From positions 248,001 through 312,000 of the forward strand of contig CBDHFQ010000007.1 of NCBI GenBank assembly GCA_965262565.1: a stretch of 64,000 nucleotides of DNA, read 5' to 3'. The notes beneath the pieces were generated by a model that made no database searches, was not told the origin of the DNA, and saw only the letters and a program-made list of their open reading frames with translations. The position numbers and the translations under genes are program-made. Shown one piece after another: positions 29,393 to 38,081 of this stretch; within the stretch, counting starts at the first letter, position 1, and every line of letters begins with the position of its first letter. The stretch is from CBDHFQ01 sp965262565 (GTDB taxonomy: Bacteria > Bacteroidota > Bacteroidia > J057).

Positions 29393-29467
29393 GGGAGATT
29401 AGCTCAGTTGGTTCAGAGCACCTGCCTTACAAGCAGGGGGTCACAGGTTCGAGTCCTGTATCTCCCA
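29393..29467 (+). tRNA. tRNA-Val (anticodon TAC)
   Basis: A 75-nt cloverleaf. The acceptor stem GGGAGAT pairs with ATCTCCC, the D stem is GCTC/GAGC, the anticodon stem CCTGC/GCAGG carries the loop CTTACAA (anticodon TAC), and the T arm is ACAGG-TTCGAGT-CCTGT. The CCA end is not encoded. A single gene with its own promoter and terminator. Confidence 0.96.
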
Positions 29468-29476
29468 CTGAAAATC

Positions 29477-29513
29477 AAAGACTTACAAAATAAAAATTGT
29501 AAGTCTTTTTTTA
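29477..29513 (+). terminator. Terminator of tRNA-Val
   Basis: A perfect 12-bp stem (29477-29488 with 29497-29508) with an 8-nt loop and a run of T residues, starting 10 nt after the tRNA. Confidence 0.9.
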
Positions 29514-29643
29514 TGCGCACACAATTTGCACACACATTCGATTTTCCCCTTCGTACAAGATTTTTTCTTGAATTCTTTTGATTTGTTGAGTCAATGGGGT
29601 CTCCTACATCTTTTGTTGCGTTAGTACGGTCGAATTACGTTAA

Positions 29644-30024
29644 AAGGCTTCTCTCGCCATCTCTTCTAAATCAGACTATAGACCTATTTTTGAAAGTTTC
29701 ATCAAGGAGGAATTCCAGCTTTGTGTGACTACAGATGTGATGATAGCATACGAAGAAATGATTGGAAAATTGATCAATCAAAAGGTGGCAGAGGTGATTC
29801 TCCAAACAATAGAAAATGCCCCTAATGTCCGTTGGATCACGAAATACTATAAATGAAATCTCATTAAGGATGATGCAGATGATAATAAGTTTGTGGATTG
29901 GGCGATAGCTGCGGCAGCTAAATTCCTGGTAAGTGATGACAAGCATTTCAACGTGCTATATGATCTGGAATTGCCGAAAGTACATCTATTAAAGGCCAAG
30001 CAATTCTTAGAGGAGATCAAATAA
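29644..30024 (+). pseudogene. PIN-domain toxin pseudogene
   Basis: Translation in one frame gives a PIN-family ribonuclease toxin body: SKSDYRPIFESFIKEEFQL, then a YEEM segment, and a C-terminal DADDNKFVDWAIAAAA ... VSDDKHF ... KAKQFLEEIK. Two defects are visible. The N-terminal strand with the first catalytic Asp (LDTN-type) is missing, the frame being closed by TAA at 29641. An in-frame TGA at 29854-29856 stands where relatives have Trp, so TGG to TGA is likely. No antitoxin gene is seen beside it. The domain was an Mg-dependent RNase of a toxin-antitoxin pair; this copy should be inactive. Confidence 0.8.
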
Positions 30025-30040
30025 ATATCTCGTCCAATAC

Positions 30041-30060
30041 GGCTCTGTTGCAACTTTGCA
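30041..30060 (+). mobile_element. Solitary IS6-family-like terminal inverted repeat end
   Basis: GGCTCTGTTGCAACTTTG closely resembles the conserved outer ends of IS6/IS26/IS240-group elements (GGnnCTGTTGCAAA). No transposase gene and no facing copy was found in the flanking kilobases. It is best read as a relic of an element that once bounded the PIN remnant or the following block. Confidence 0.45.
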
Positions 30061-30080
30061 GCATGCTACTTTGATAAATA

Positions 30081-32471
30081 TTAATTATTAACACGTTCCA
30101 ACACATCCGAAGCACCCGAACTTCGAGCGGTTTTCACCTTTCCCCCAAAACTATATGAATAAGATAAACGAATGATACTGCCTTCCAGATCATAATTCCA
30201 ATCATATACAATACCTTGTTCTGGCAGCTCATTAACGAATCCTAAAAAAGAACCCGAATCAAAAATATCAGTCCAGGATAATCCAATCGTGCCTTTTTTA
30301 AATTTCTTTTGAACGCCGAAGTTGATGAAAGTCTGCGGTGGTTGGTAAAGTGTCCCTTGATAGGTACGAGAATTCCAACGACCACTTAGCTCTATTGACC
30401 AATCTTTTGGAAATTGAAAACTTTGCGAAATATCAATGGACAAAAATGGATTTCGCTCGATAAAAGTTATTCCTTCAATTTGGATCTCATCTCTTTGCCA
30501 GTAGCTGCCGATATTGTAGCTGGAGTTCCAAAACTTTGTAATCTTTATGGGGAAGCCTATGTTAAAGCTAACTTGATGTCGGCTTTCAATATTGTTCGCG
30601 ATTAATAGTAACAGATTATCAGCTTGATTTAGCCGGGGAATACCATAACGAACAATATTATCATCATGGGAATAACTCACAGACATAAAAAGTGTACGGT
30701 GATTAAGGGTCAATTCTCCTGTTCGATTAATGTTTGGTAAGGCTTGAATGTTTCCCGAAAGAACGGTGTATGGATTTAGAAAGAAAAAGGCCGATGCCAA
30801 ATTTCTAAACCCGAGTCGTGCGATACGCTCCCGATAAGCGATGGTCAATCTGCTGACTTCAGAAAAATTTCGAGTAAAGCTCAACGTAGGAAATAATCGA
30901 GAAATTTCACGCTTGACATCCCCTTGTGCCGACAAGAGTTCCAAATGAGAATACTCATACCGAACACCACCAATAAATGTATATTTTTCCCCCAAAGAAC
31001 CATCTACTGAAAAGTAGGAAGCATAAATCTGCTCGTCCAAATCCATTTCGTCGGTAAAAAAAGGGTCGCTTGAAGCCAAACCATTTTCATCTACAAGGGA
31101 TACATCATTTTCCACTTGTGAGAAGGTTGCTTTTAATCCTGCTTCAATATTTAATTGATTGCTCAAACGGCCTTTATAATCCAGGCGCCCAACGTAAAAA
31201 TCAAAAGGGGTTTCTTTTAGGGTTTCAAAAGTTTGAGTATTGACCAAAGCATTGTTATTATCAAAATTGCTTACTTGATAACTCGTTGGATTTACAACAT
31301 TAACATTCAAATAATCAAAATCTGCTGAAATCTTGTGGCCATTTAAAAGTGAGTGTTCCAGGTGTGTGCTTACATTATACTGGTTGGTGGTATTAGTTTC
31401 ATCTCCACTGAAAACGTCATGTTGAAAAGGAGAAATATCCCCGTCGTATTCGGTGGTCGTTTCAGCAAGCATTTCCCAACGCCTGCGAGCAAAAGCACCA
31501 AAGACATCAATGGAAGTATTGGGAGTGATGGCGTAGGTAAAGCCTAACTTTCCATTATAGTTAGCCAAATAAGCGGGTCTGTTACTGAATTGATCGGAAG
31601 CCAGTAAACCATCATCAAATTGAATGGAAGAAATAATATCCACATTTTGGGAAGTGTAATCCTGAGAAGTTGAAGCATCTCCATAAAGGTTTATGTTACC
31701 AGATTTGTAATTAAAGACTCCTCCACCTCCATATTTCCCTCTCATTCCGTAGCCGCTGAATACATTAACACTTCCATTAAAACCATTAGCTTCATAGTTT
31801 TTCAATACTACATTGATCACACCACCTGTACCATCGGCATCGTAACTTGCAGGAGGATTGTTAATAAGTTCAAGGGACATAATATTGGCTGTAGGAATAG
31901 AAGTCAGATATTGAAACAGATCATCTCCTTCTAATCGAGTGCGCTTCCCATTGATATATACCAAGACCCCACTACGACCCAAAAGTGATATCTCACCATT
32001 CACCCTATCCAATCGCACGGAAGGAGACTTTTCTAGCAAATCGAGGGCATTTCCTCCTGCGGCTGTTGGTAAACTTCCCACATTTACAATCGTCCGATCA
32101 GCTTTTCGTATAAAGGCCGCTTTTTGTGCTGTTAGGGTCACTTCTTCTAATGTGATACTATTTTGCAAAACGCGGAGTATACCTATATCTACATTTGTAT
32201 TCACTTCAACAGCTTGCCGAAAATCAGCATAACCAACTGCCGAAATAGCCACGACATATTTTCCTGATAAAATATCTGTAAACGTAAAATGGCCATACAC
32301 ATCTGCCACTTCACCTTTTACAAACTTTTCGTCATTGGTAAGCAATAATACATTACTAAACTGCAGTGGCTTACCTTCCTCATCTTTAATGGTACCCTGT
32401 AATTTATATTGTCCCAAAGTTAACATATTACTCCAGAACAATAATATGATCAAAGTTATAAACCGTATCAT
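30081..32471 (-). CDS. TonB-dependent receptor-like outer membrane beta-barrel protein
   Basis: A 796-residue outer membrane protein: signal peptide (1-20, ending TLGQ), a carboxypeptidase-regulatory-like domain (about 22-105), a plug domain (about 115-225, with NPPASYDADGTGGVINVVLKN) and a C-terminal barrel of the outer-membrane beta-barrel family type. Such proteins are related to TonB receptors but are shorter than SusC and lack a SusD partner, as here. The ligand is unknown. It is divergent from a LytS/LytTR pair across 230 bp and may be their target, which is an inference from position. Confidence 0.88.
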   Translation of the reverse strand: MIRFITLIILLFWSNMLTLGQYKLQGTIKDEEGKPLQFSNVLLLTNDEKFVKGEVADVYGHFTFTDILSGKYVVAISAVGYADFRQAVEVNTNVDIGILRVLQNSITLEEVTLTAQKAAFIRKADRTIVNVGSLPTAAGGNALDLLEKSPSVRLDRVNGEISLLGRSGVLVYINGKRTRLEGDDLFQYLTSIPTANIMSLELINNPPASYDADGTGGVINVVLKNYEANGFNGSVNVFSGYGMRGKYGGGGVFNYKSGNINLYGDASTSQDYTSQNVDIISSIQFDDGLLASDQFSNRPAYLANYNGKLGFTYAITPNTSIDVFGAFARRRWEMLAETTTEYDGDISPFQHDVFSGDETNTTNQYNVSTHLEHSLLNGHKISADFDYLNVNVVNPTSYQVSNFDNNNALVNTQTFETLKETPFDFYVGRLDYKGRLSNQLNIEAGLKATFSQVENDVSLVDENGLASSDPFFTDEMDLDEQIYASYFSVDGSLGEKYTFIGGVRYEYSHLELLSAQGDVKREISRLFPTLSFTRNFSEVSRLTIAYRERIARLGFRNLASAFFFLNPYTVLSGNIQALPNINRTGELTLNHRTLFMSVSYSHDDNIVRYGIPRLNQADNLLLLIANNIESRHQVSFNIGFPIKITKFWNSSYNIGSYWQRDEIQIEGITFIERNPFLSIDISQSFQFPKDWSIELSGRWNSRTYQGTLYQPPQTFINFGVQKKFKKGTIGLSWTDIFDSGSFLGFVNELPEQGIVYDWNYDLEGSIIRLSYSYSFGGKVKTARSSGASDVLERVNN

Positions 32472-32701
32472 TTGAAAGTATATTTATTTTTCAATGACAC
32501 AAACTTAAATCTTTGGCAGACAGGGATTTGAAAAAGAGGACGAATGAGATTTCTGAGAATACATACGTCAATAGAATATCCTTTTACTAATACTTTGGGC
32601 TTATGGCGTCATTGGTCCTTTTATTTGGTCATTCGTCCTTTTTGTAAGCGCAATTGTCAAGCTGCCTTATAACTTGAGCAAGGAATGCTTACATTTATCT
32701 T

Positions 32702-33772
32702 ATGCCTATTTTAACAAAATACGAACAGTGGAACTGGGAGCGGATACGACGACATTTACTGTATTGGTTCTTGTGGAGTTCTTTTTTTGTATTATTAAAC
32801 AATTGGGCAATCCAGGTCACAGTTCCCGGAAATGTAAAAGTAGAGCTTTGGCAGTGGATAGCCTTTGAAGCTGCCGTTCTACCCATTAAAATGGCGTCGA
32901 CTTATACAGTTGCCTATATGTTGATGCCACGTTTTTTGTACAAAAAAAAGTATTGGGAATTTATTCTATGTACCATTTTCGTATTATTTCTTTTCTCGGC
33001 TATATTATACAGGGTTTATTATCATATTGTGCATCCCCTCATTTTGAATGATGCAGAACAATATAAAATAACCCAATTTGTTTATAAGGGTGTTGAGTTA
33101 ATCTATTTTGCTTCAATCGTAGTAGGAATTAAATTTTTCCAAAACTATTTGCATGAACAGCAACGAAATCAGGAATTGGCCCATCAAAAAGTGGAAGCAG
33201 AACTCAAATATTTGAGAAATCAGGTCCAACCACATTTTTTATTTAATACCTTAAATAATATTTACGGAATGATATTGTCCAATGACAAAAATGCGGGAAA
33301 TGCTGTGGTTAGGCTTTCTTCATTATTGAGTTTCATGCTGTATGAAACTAATACTAAAACCGTACCCCTCTCAAAGGAAGTGGAAATACTGGAAAGTTTT
33401 ATTGAGCTGGAACTACTGAGATACCAAAGGAAATTGGAATTTAAATTCATAAAAGAGCATCTTTCCCTTCATTTGAAGATTGCGCCATTGTTACTTATCC
33501 CTTTCGTTGAGAATGCGTTTAAGCATGGACCCGCAAAGGAAGAAGGTAAATCTTATATTGACATTCAGATAGAAACGCAGCAACAAATTTTATTTTTTTC
33601 CATAGAGAATTCCTTCCGGGAAGCACCTAAAAAAAGGGAAATGATTCAGTCTGGTATCGGATTAGAAAATATTAAAAAGCGATTAACATTGTTGTACCCC
33701 AATAAGCATACATTGGAAATTTCAAAAGGGGAAACCTATAGCGTTTCTTTGATGATTGAATTGTCTCAATAA
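32702..33772 (+). CDS. LytS-type sensor histidine kinase
   Basis: A 356-residue sensor with four N-terminal transmembrane helices (within about 18-145) and a His_kinase domain. The phospho-acceptor His lies in QPHFLFNTLNNIYGM (about 177-191), and the C-terminal ATPase part has PFVENAFKHG and GIGLENIKKRL. This is the short kinase type that pairs with LytTR regulators. The response regulator starts 13 nt after its stop, so they form an operon. The sensing part has no separate ligand domain, so the signal is probably membrane-related. Confidence 0.93.
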   Translation: MPILTKYEQWNWERIRRHLLYWFLWSSFFVLLNNWAIQVTVPGNVKVELWQWIAFEAAVLPIKMASTYTVAYMLMPRFLYKKKYWEFILCTIFVLFLFSAILYRVYYHIVHPLILNDAEQYKITQFVYKGVELIYFASIVVGIKFFQNYLHEQQRNQELAHQKVEAELKYLRNQVQPHFLFNTLNNIYGMILSNDKNAGNAVVRLSSLLSFMLYETNTKTVPLSKEVEILESFIELELLRYQRKLEFKFIKEHLSLHLKIAPLLLIPFVENAFKHGPAKEEGKSYIDIQIETQQQILFFSIENSFREAPKKREMIQSGIGLENIKKRLTLLYPNKHTLEISKGETYSVSLMIELSQ

Positions 33773-33785
33773 GTTAACGTGGATC

Positions 33786-34541
33786 ATGGCACAGGTGAAA
33801 ATAACATGCTTTATTGTGGATGATGAGGAAATGGCTACTAAGGTAATTGAATCACATTTGGCTCACATTCCGGATTTTGAAATTGTGGGGGTTTATCATA
33901 GTGCTGTTGAGGCTTTTTTGGCGTTAAATCATGTTGAGGTCAATGTATTGTTCCTGGATATTCAAATGCCTACAGTGACGGGATTAGAGATGCTTAAAAT
34001 GCTCAAACAACAGCCTCTCACAGTGTTAACTACAGCTCATCGGGAATATGCTTTGGAAGGATTTGAATTGGAAGTGGTGGACTATTTAATGAAACCGATT
34101 GGCCTCAACCGTTTTTTGACAACGATAAGCCGCCTAAAAAACCGACTACCCTCCTCAAAAGGAACCATTAATCAGGTAGTACAGGCTCAGCAAATGGACC
34201 ATGTTAAAAAATCATCTCCATCACCTAAACATATTTTTGTCAAAACTAATAGAGCCTATCAAAAAATAGATTTCGACTCGATTTTACATATTGAAGCCAT
34301 TAAAAATCATATCAAGATCATCACCAGGTCTGGTTATCATATTAGCCTAATATCACTTTCAGAATTTGAACAACAACTACCTAAAACGTTTCTGCGAGTG
34401 CATCGATCATTTATTGTAAATACGGCTAACATGCTAAAATTTGATCATTATACTATTAGAAATGAAAAAAGGGAAGTACCGATCGGACGGACATACAAAG
34501 AGAACACCTTAATGGTTCTAAAAAAGTTAATTAATAGGTAG
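33786..34541 (+). CDS. LytTR-family response regulator
   Basis: About 251 residues from ATG 33786. The receiver domain (about 5-120) has the acidic pair in VDDEE, the phospho-acceptor Asp in LFLDIQMP and the Lys in YLMKPI. The LytTR DNA-binding domain (about 150-250) has HIFVKTNRAYQKI and FLRVHRSFIVN. It is paired with the upstream LytS-type kinase. An in-frame upstream TTG at 33756 would overlap the kinase and is less likely. Likely targets include its own region or the divergent barrel gene, which is not shown by the sequence. Confidence 0.93.
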   Translation: MAQVKITCFIVDDEEMATKVIESHLAHIPDFEIVGVYHSAVEAFLALNHVEVNVLFLDIQMPTVTGLEMLKMLKQQPLTVLTTAHREYALEGFELEVVDYLMKPIGLNRFLTTISRLKNRLPSSKGTINQVVQAQQMDHVKKSSPSPKHIFVKTNRAYQKIDFDSILHIEAIKNHIKIITRSGYHISLISLSEFEQQLPKTFLRVHRSFIVNTANMLKFDHYTIRNEKREVPIGRTYKENTLMVLKKLINR

Positions 34542-34785
34542 AATGATTGGTTGAAGGCTGCGAGGTAATTCAAACCTTGTTCGGGTCTATAAAAAGGGTG
34601 TAGACCAAAATCTCAATAAAATCTGCTTGAGCGTGTTAATTTGGCCATATTGTAACTTTGAGGTAATTAGTAAAAAATGCCAATCCATTAGGTAGCTTTG
34701 ACGCTAGAATTTCTACTTTAACATGGTTGCCGCTTAAAGGAAGAGGCCAAATAAATCATTACAATATTTTAACATAGGCTAGAGA

Positions 34786-35112
34786 ATGAGTTTTGAGCTT
34801 ATATTAAAGAATATTCAAAAGCATATTTCGCTAAATGACTCCGAAAAATCTTATTTTACAAGTCAGCTTAGAGAAAAATATATATCTAAAAAAGAATTGC
34901 TTTTGGAACAAGGTAGCCCTTGTCGGAATATATACTTTATTAACTCTGGCAGCTTGAGGGCCTTTCATCTTACAAAAGATGGGAAGGAATCTACCATAAT
35001 GTTTGGCATCGTGGATTGGTGGATCACAGATATGTTTTGTTTTGTTAATCAGAGACCAGCGTTATTAAGCATTGAGGCTTTGGAAAATAGCAATGTTTGG
35101 AAAACCCAATGA
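34786..35112 (+). pseudogene. Truncated Crp/Fnr-family regulator
   Basis: A 108-residue frame holding only the N-terminal part of a Crp/Fnr cyclic-nucleotide-binding-like domain (KELLLEQGSPCRNIYFINSG, STIMFGIVDWWITDMFCF, then ALENSNVW). Full members have about 190-200 residues with a C-terminal helix-turn-helix. Here the frame stops directly before a block of tandem repeats and no HTH is seen downstream. It probably cannot bind DNA. It could still be expressed as a domain fragment. Confidence 0.75.
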
Positions 35113-35117
35113 ACAAA

Positions 35118-35301
35118 AGCCTGGGACAGTGATAACGCCTTGGCCACATTTCTTTAAAACACAAGCTTATCAACTGTTACGCACAGTTGATAAGTAATTG
35201 AGATTAGTTTTTGAAAGAGCCTGGGACAGTGATAACGCCTTGGCCACATTTCTTTAAAACACAAGCCAGTTGATAAAGTAATTGAGATTAGTTTTTGAAA
35301 G
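35118..35301. repeat. Tandem repeat A (100-bp unit followed by an 84-bp unit)
   Basis: Unit 1 is 35118-35217 and unit 2 is 35218-35301. Both start AGCCTGGGACAGTG and end in the same 23 nt finishing TTTTTGAAAG. Unit 1 contains an 11-bp perfect hairpin (CTTATCAACTG ... CAGTTGATAAG, 7-nt loop). In unit 2 the first arm and loop are gone, which explains the 16-nt length difference. Confidence 0.9.
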
Positions 35302-35302
35302 A

Positions 35303-35414
35303 GCCTCAATATTGAGCTTTACATCTTGGGGTTCCTTCTTATAAAAGACGGTAATCCGGCCTCAATATTGAGCTTTACATCTTGGGGTTCCTTCTTATAA
35401 AAGACGGTAATCCG
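35303..35414. repeat. Tandem repeat B (two identical 56-bp units)
   Basis: Units 35303-35358 and 35359-35414 are identical. Each begins GCCT and contains the perfect palindrome CTCAATATTGAG (35306-35317 and 35362-35373). It follows repeat A directly, and the boundaries of both repeat types share GCCT. Confidence 0.9.
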
Positions 35415-35650
35415 GTATCTATCGCAACTGTTTAAAAAAACAGATTTATATTATATTGAAAAAGCGTTTGATTTCCTATGTTATGACTCTTGAAACCTAT
35501 GAAACAATAGATTAACCTAGTAGTCTTCGTTAACATATAGTTCGATTAAACCAGAATTTGTTTTTTCATCTTAACTTTAGCAGAGCCAATTATTTCAATT
35601 TTGACTCTGCCTATGTAGTTGTTAACGAACAAAAAGAAGTATCCTTATCA

Positions 35651-37273
35651 TTAATTATCACCAACCTTATTCAAAAAAGGGCATTGAAATGAATCAACAT
35701 ATGTTCTTGGGGTATTCTCCTTTACTTGAATTGGCTTAGGGGTATATTCCCGACGTGCAACTTGCAATTTGATCCCATGCTTTGGTTGCAGGTTCACTAA
35801 AGGTAAAAGTTCTACTTCCTGGTCGGGCTGTAGTTCCATGTCGTAACGCATTGCCATTTTAGCCAGGATCATTTTCATTTCCATTAGACCAAATTGTTTT
35901 CCAATGCATAGCCTCGGACCTCCTCCAAATGGGACAAAAGCAAAAGGATGGCGGGTCTTTTTATTTTCTTTCGTGAATCGATCAGGATTAAAGGTTTCTG
36001 GGGCTTCCCAGTGGTCCGGTGAACGATGAACCGCATAGATAAAAGCATCCAAGGAAGTTCCCTTCTTTATTTTCCAACCTTTAAATTCATCATCTTCTAA
36101 TGCCATGCGACTCGTAGCCCAGATAGGAGGATAAAGTCTTAAAGTCTCCTCAATGACTTGTTGGGTATAGCCTAATTGTCCGATATGTTCATAATTCACC
36201 TCTCCATCCGGTGCAACTTGCTGAACTTCTGCCCGTAGCTTGTTCCAAATGTCCGGATGCTTATTTAGTAAGAACCATGCCCAACTCAAGGCATTTGCGG
36301 TAGTTTCATGCCCTGCGAAAAAGAGGATTGACACTTCATCAATCAACTGCTCATCAGCCATACAACTACCATCATCATAACGGATATCCAGTAGCATTTG
36401 TAAAAAATCATCGTATTTTTCTCCAGAAGCTCGACGCTTTTTAATGTAATTACGAATAATATCATTTACTTCTTCTCTTAAGATTTCGTGATATCGAAAC
36501 TTTCCAGACAGTTTGTACCACCATTTAAGATAGGGTTGGCGGATCAACCGGATAACAAAGGCCTGAATGTTCGGTAAGGTATTTTTAATCTTTTCGAATT
36601 CTGCCTCTTCCAAATCTGAGCTAAACATGGCGTTAGCTATAACTCGAAAGGTTAATTCAAGCATTTTCTCATAAATATCCACTTCCTTTTTTTCCTTCAA
36701 TTCCTGGTCAAATTCATTGAGAAAATCATTAGTTACCCGATCCATTAATTTTAACACCTCTTTCAATCGTTGCTTGTGAAAACCAGGTGCAATTAACCGA
36801 CGTTGTTTCAACCAATGAGGTCCCTCGCTCGTCAGAAGTCCGTTTCCATAGAAATGCCTGAAATTACTGGTAATGTATTTTGACTTAATATAATTCCGCT
36901 GATTTTGTCGCAGTATATACTGAATTAAATCAGGATCAATGGTTAACACAGTAGAGAAAATACCTCCCGCAAAGGCTTTCATAGTGGGGCCATATTTATA
37001 AAGATAGCGACTTGCAAGGTTGAGGGGAAAAAAGCGACTTTTAACTGATTCATACAAGCATCGCCATCGAGGTATCTTTCTCAATACCTTCATGGCATTC
37101 GTGTATGGACACTTTCTTTTTTCCAGGAGTGTGTTTTGGCCTGTTAAAATACTATCATCAAAAATGTTGATTACTTTAGTTGCTTGATTTTTGGGGTGAA
37201 TATTCATTGGGAAAAACTTTTGTATTGAGTATGGTAGAAATCTTATGTTGTTCTTACTCTTCAAAAGTCCCAT
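35651..37273 (-). CDS. Cytochrome P450
   Basis: A 540-residue heme monooxygenase of the soluble, class-E-like type. The I-helix oxygen-binding motif is AGHETT (320-325), the K-helix ExxR is Glu376/Arg379, and the heme-ligand Cys456 sits in PFGGGPRLCIGKQFG. The N-terminal about 60 residues are longer than usual. Met23 (MNIHPKNQ) may be the real start, though the ATG at 37273 has the palindromic site at a suitable upstream distance. The substrate is unknown, and no ferredoxin or reductase gene is adjacent. Confidence 0.92.
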   Translation of the reverse strand: MGLLKSKNNIRFLPYSIQKFFPMNIHPKNQATKVINIFDDSILTGQNTLLEKRKCPYTNAMKVLRKIPRWRCLYESVKSRFFPLNLASRYLYKYGPTMKAFAGGIFSTVLTIDPDLIQYILRQNQRNYIKSKYITSNFRHFYGNGLLTSEGPHWLKQRRLIAPGFHKQRLKEVLKLMDRVTNDFLNEFDQELKEKKEVDIYEKMLELTFRVIANAMFSSDLEEAEFEKIKNTLPNIQAFVIRLIRQPYLKWWYKLSGKFRYHEILREEVNDIIRNYIKKRRASGEKYDDFLQMLLDIRYDDGSCMADEQLIDEVSILFFAGHETTANALSWAWFLLNKHPDIWNKLRAEVQQVAPDGEVNYEHIGQLGYTQQVIEETLRLYPPIWATSRMALEDDEFKGWKIKKGTSLDAFIYAVHRSPDHWEAPETFNPDRFTKENKKTRHPFAFVPFGGGPRLCIGKQFGLMEMKMILAKMAMRYDMELQPDQEVELLPLVNLQPKHGIKLQVARREYTPKPIQVKENTPRTYVDSFQCPFLNKVGDN

Positions 37274-37291
37274 TTATTCAAGCGGTAAACA

Positions 37292-37333
37292 TCCTCTTTT
37301 GAGGGGATAAGTGTAAATCCTCAATATTGAGGA
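37292..37333. promoter_or_regulatory. Palindromic operator candidates upstream of the P450 gene
   Basis: A perfect 16-bp palindrome TCCTCAATATTGAGGA lies at 37318-37333, 45-60 bp upstream of the P450 start codon. A weaker related site (TCCTC-4 nt-GAGGGGA) is at 37292-37307, centred about 26 bp away. The 12-bp core of the first also occurs twice in tandem repeat B. A dimeric regulator site is likely; the regulator is unknown. Confidence 0.55.
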
Positions 37334-37631
37334 GTCTGTTAAAACGTTGAGGAAGGTTATGGAAAGTGGGTATTTCTTGTGTTCTGGTGAATTGTATCTT
37401 TTCTTACATTATCTGTTTTAGGCTACCCTAGAAATTTTGAATAAACTATCCGGTATTCTCAGACCACCTCAACTATTAGCTGTTCATGAAAATTGAACAA
37501 ATTTTAGTTTAATAATCCATTTCTGTTTAAGAAAAATCATTATTGAAAATAACATATTTCATCCCATATCTAACTGATGATTAGCATTTTGTACTTAATT
37601 AAATTATCATTTACTCTATAAACTATTCATC

Positions 37632-38081
37632 ATGTCATTACTAAAAAGGCGTAAAAACAATCAGAGAAGTCTAGCTACAATGAGGACTTCTCCATCAGAT
37701 TGGATGAATTTCAATCCATTTTTCGATTTTGATGATTGGTTCCAGAGAGACGTGTTGCCTGCCTGTAACATTCTGGATCAGCCAGATCAATATGTGATTG
37801 AACTAGCGGCTCCAGGTCTCATAAGGAATGATTTTAAAGTTGAGGTTCAAGATGGGATCTTAACTATTTCTGCCGAAAAGAGAGCGTCTGAAGAGGAAAA
37901 TGAGGATAATTATGCGAGAAGAGAGTTCAATTACACTTCTTTTAGAAGATCCTTTGCACTTCCCTTAGATGCGGATGAAGATGAAATTGATGCCAGGTAT
38001 CATGATGGAGTTCTTGCCATCTCCATTACTAAGAGAAAAGAAGCACAAAGAGAACCTGTTAAGAAGATTGAGATTTCTTAA
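37632..38081 (+). CDS. Small heat shock protein, Hsp20/alpha-crystallin family
   Basis: A 149-residue chaperone that holds unfolded proteins without ATP. The alpha-crystallin domain spans about 40-135, with ELAAPGLIRNDFKVEVQDG and the A-x-x-x-(D/N)GVL-type motif YHDGVLAISI near the end. It is followed by a short tail with a VKKIEIS extension, whose IxI/V-like element is typical for oligomer contacts. It is divergent from the P450 gene across a 358-bp region. Confidence 0.95.
   Translation: MSLLKRRKNNQRSLATMRTSPSDWMNFNPFFDFDDWFQRDVLPACNILDQPDQYVIELAAPGLIRNDFKVEVQDGILTISAEKRASEEENEDNYARREFNYTSFRRSFALPLDADEDEIDARYHDGVLAISITKRKEAQREPVKKIEIS

Larger units (their letters stand above)
35113..35650. 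other. 538-bp region with tandem repeats, no gene
   Basis: Contains two families of perfect tandem repeats (listed separately) between the truncated Crp gene and the end of the P450 gene. The remaining part, 35416-35650, is AT-rich with nothing recognised. Confidence 0.7.

Noticed and set aside
35166..35194. Integron attC site
   Set aside because: The hairpin lacks the R and L box consensus and there is no integron integrase.
35118..35414. CRISPR array
   Set aside because: Only two copies of each unit, unit lengths of 56-100 bp, no spacers of constant size and no cas genes.
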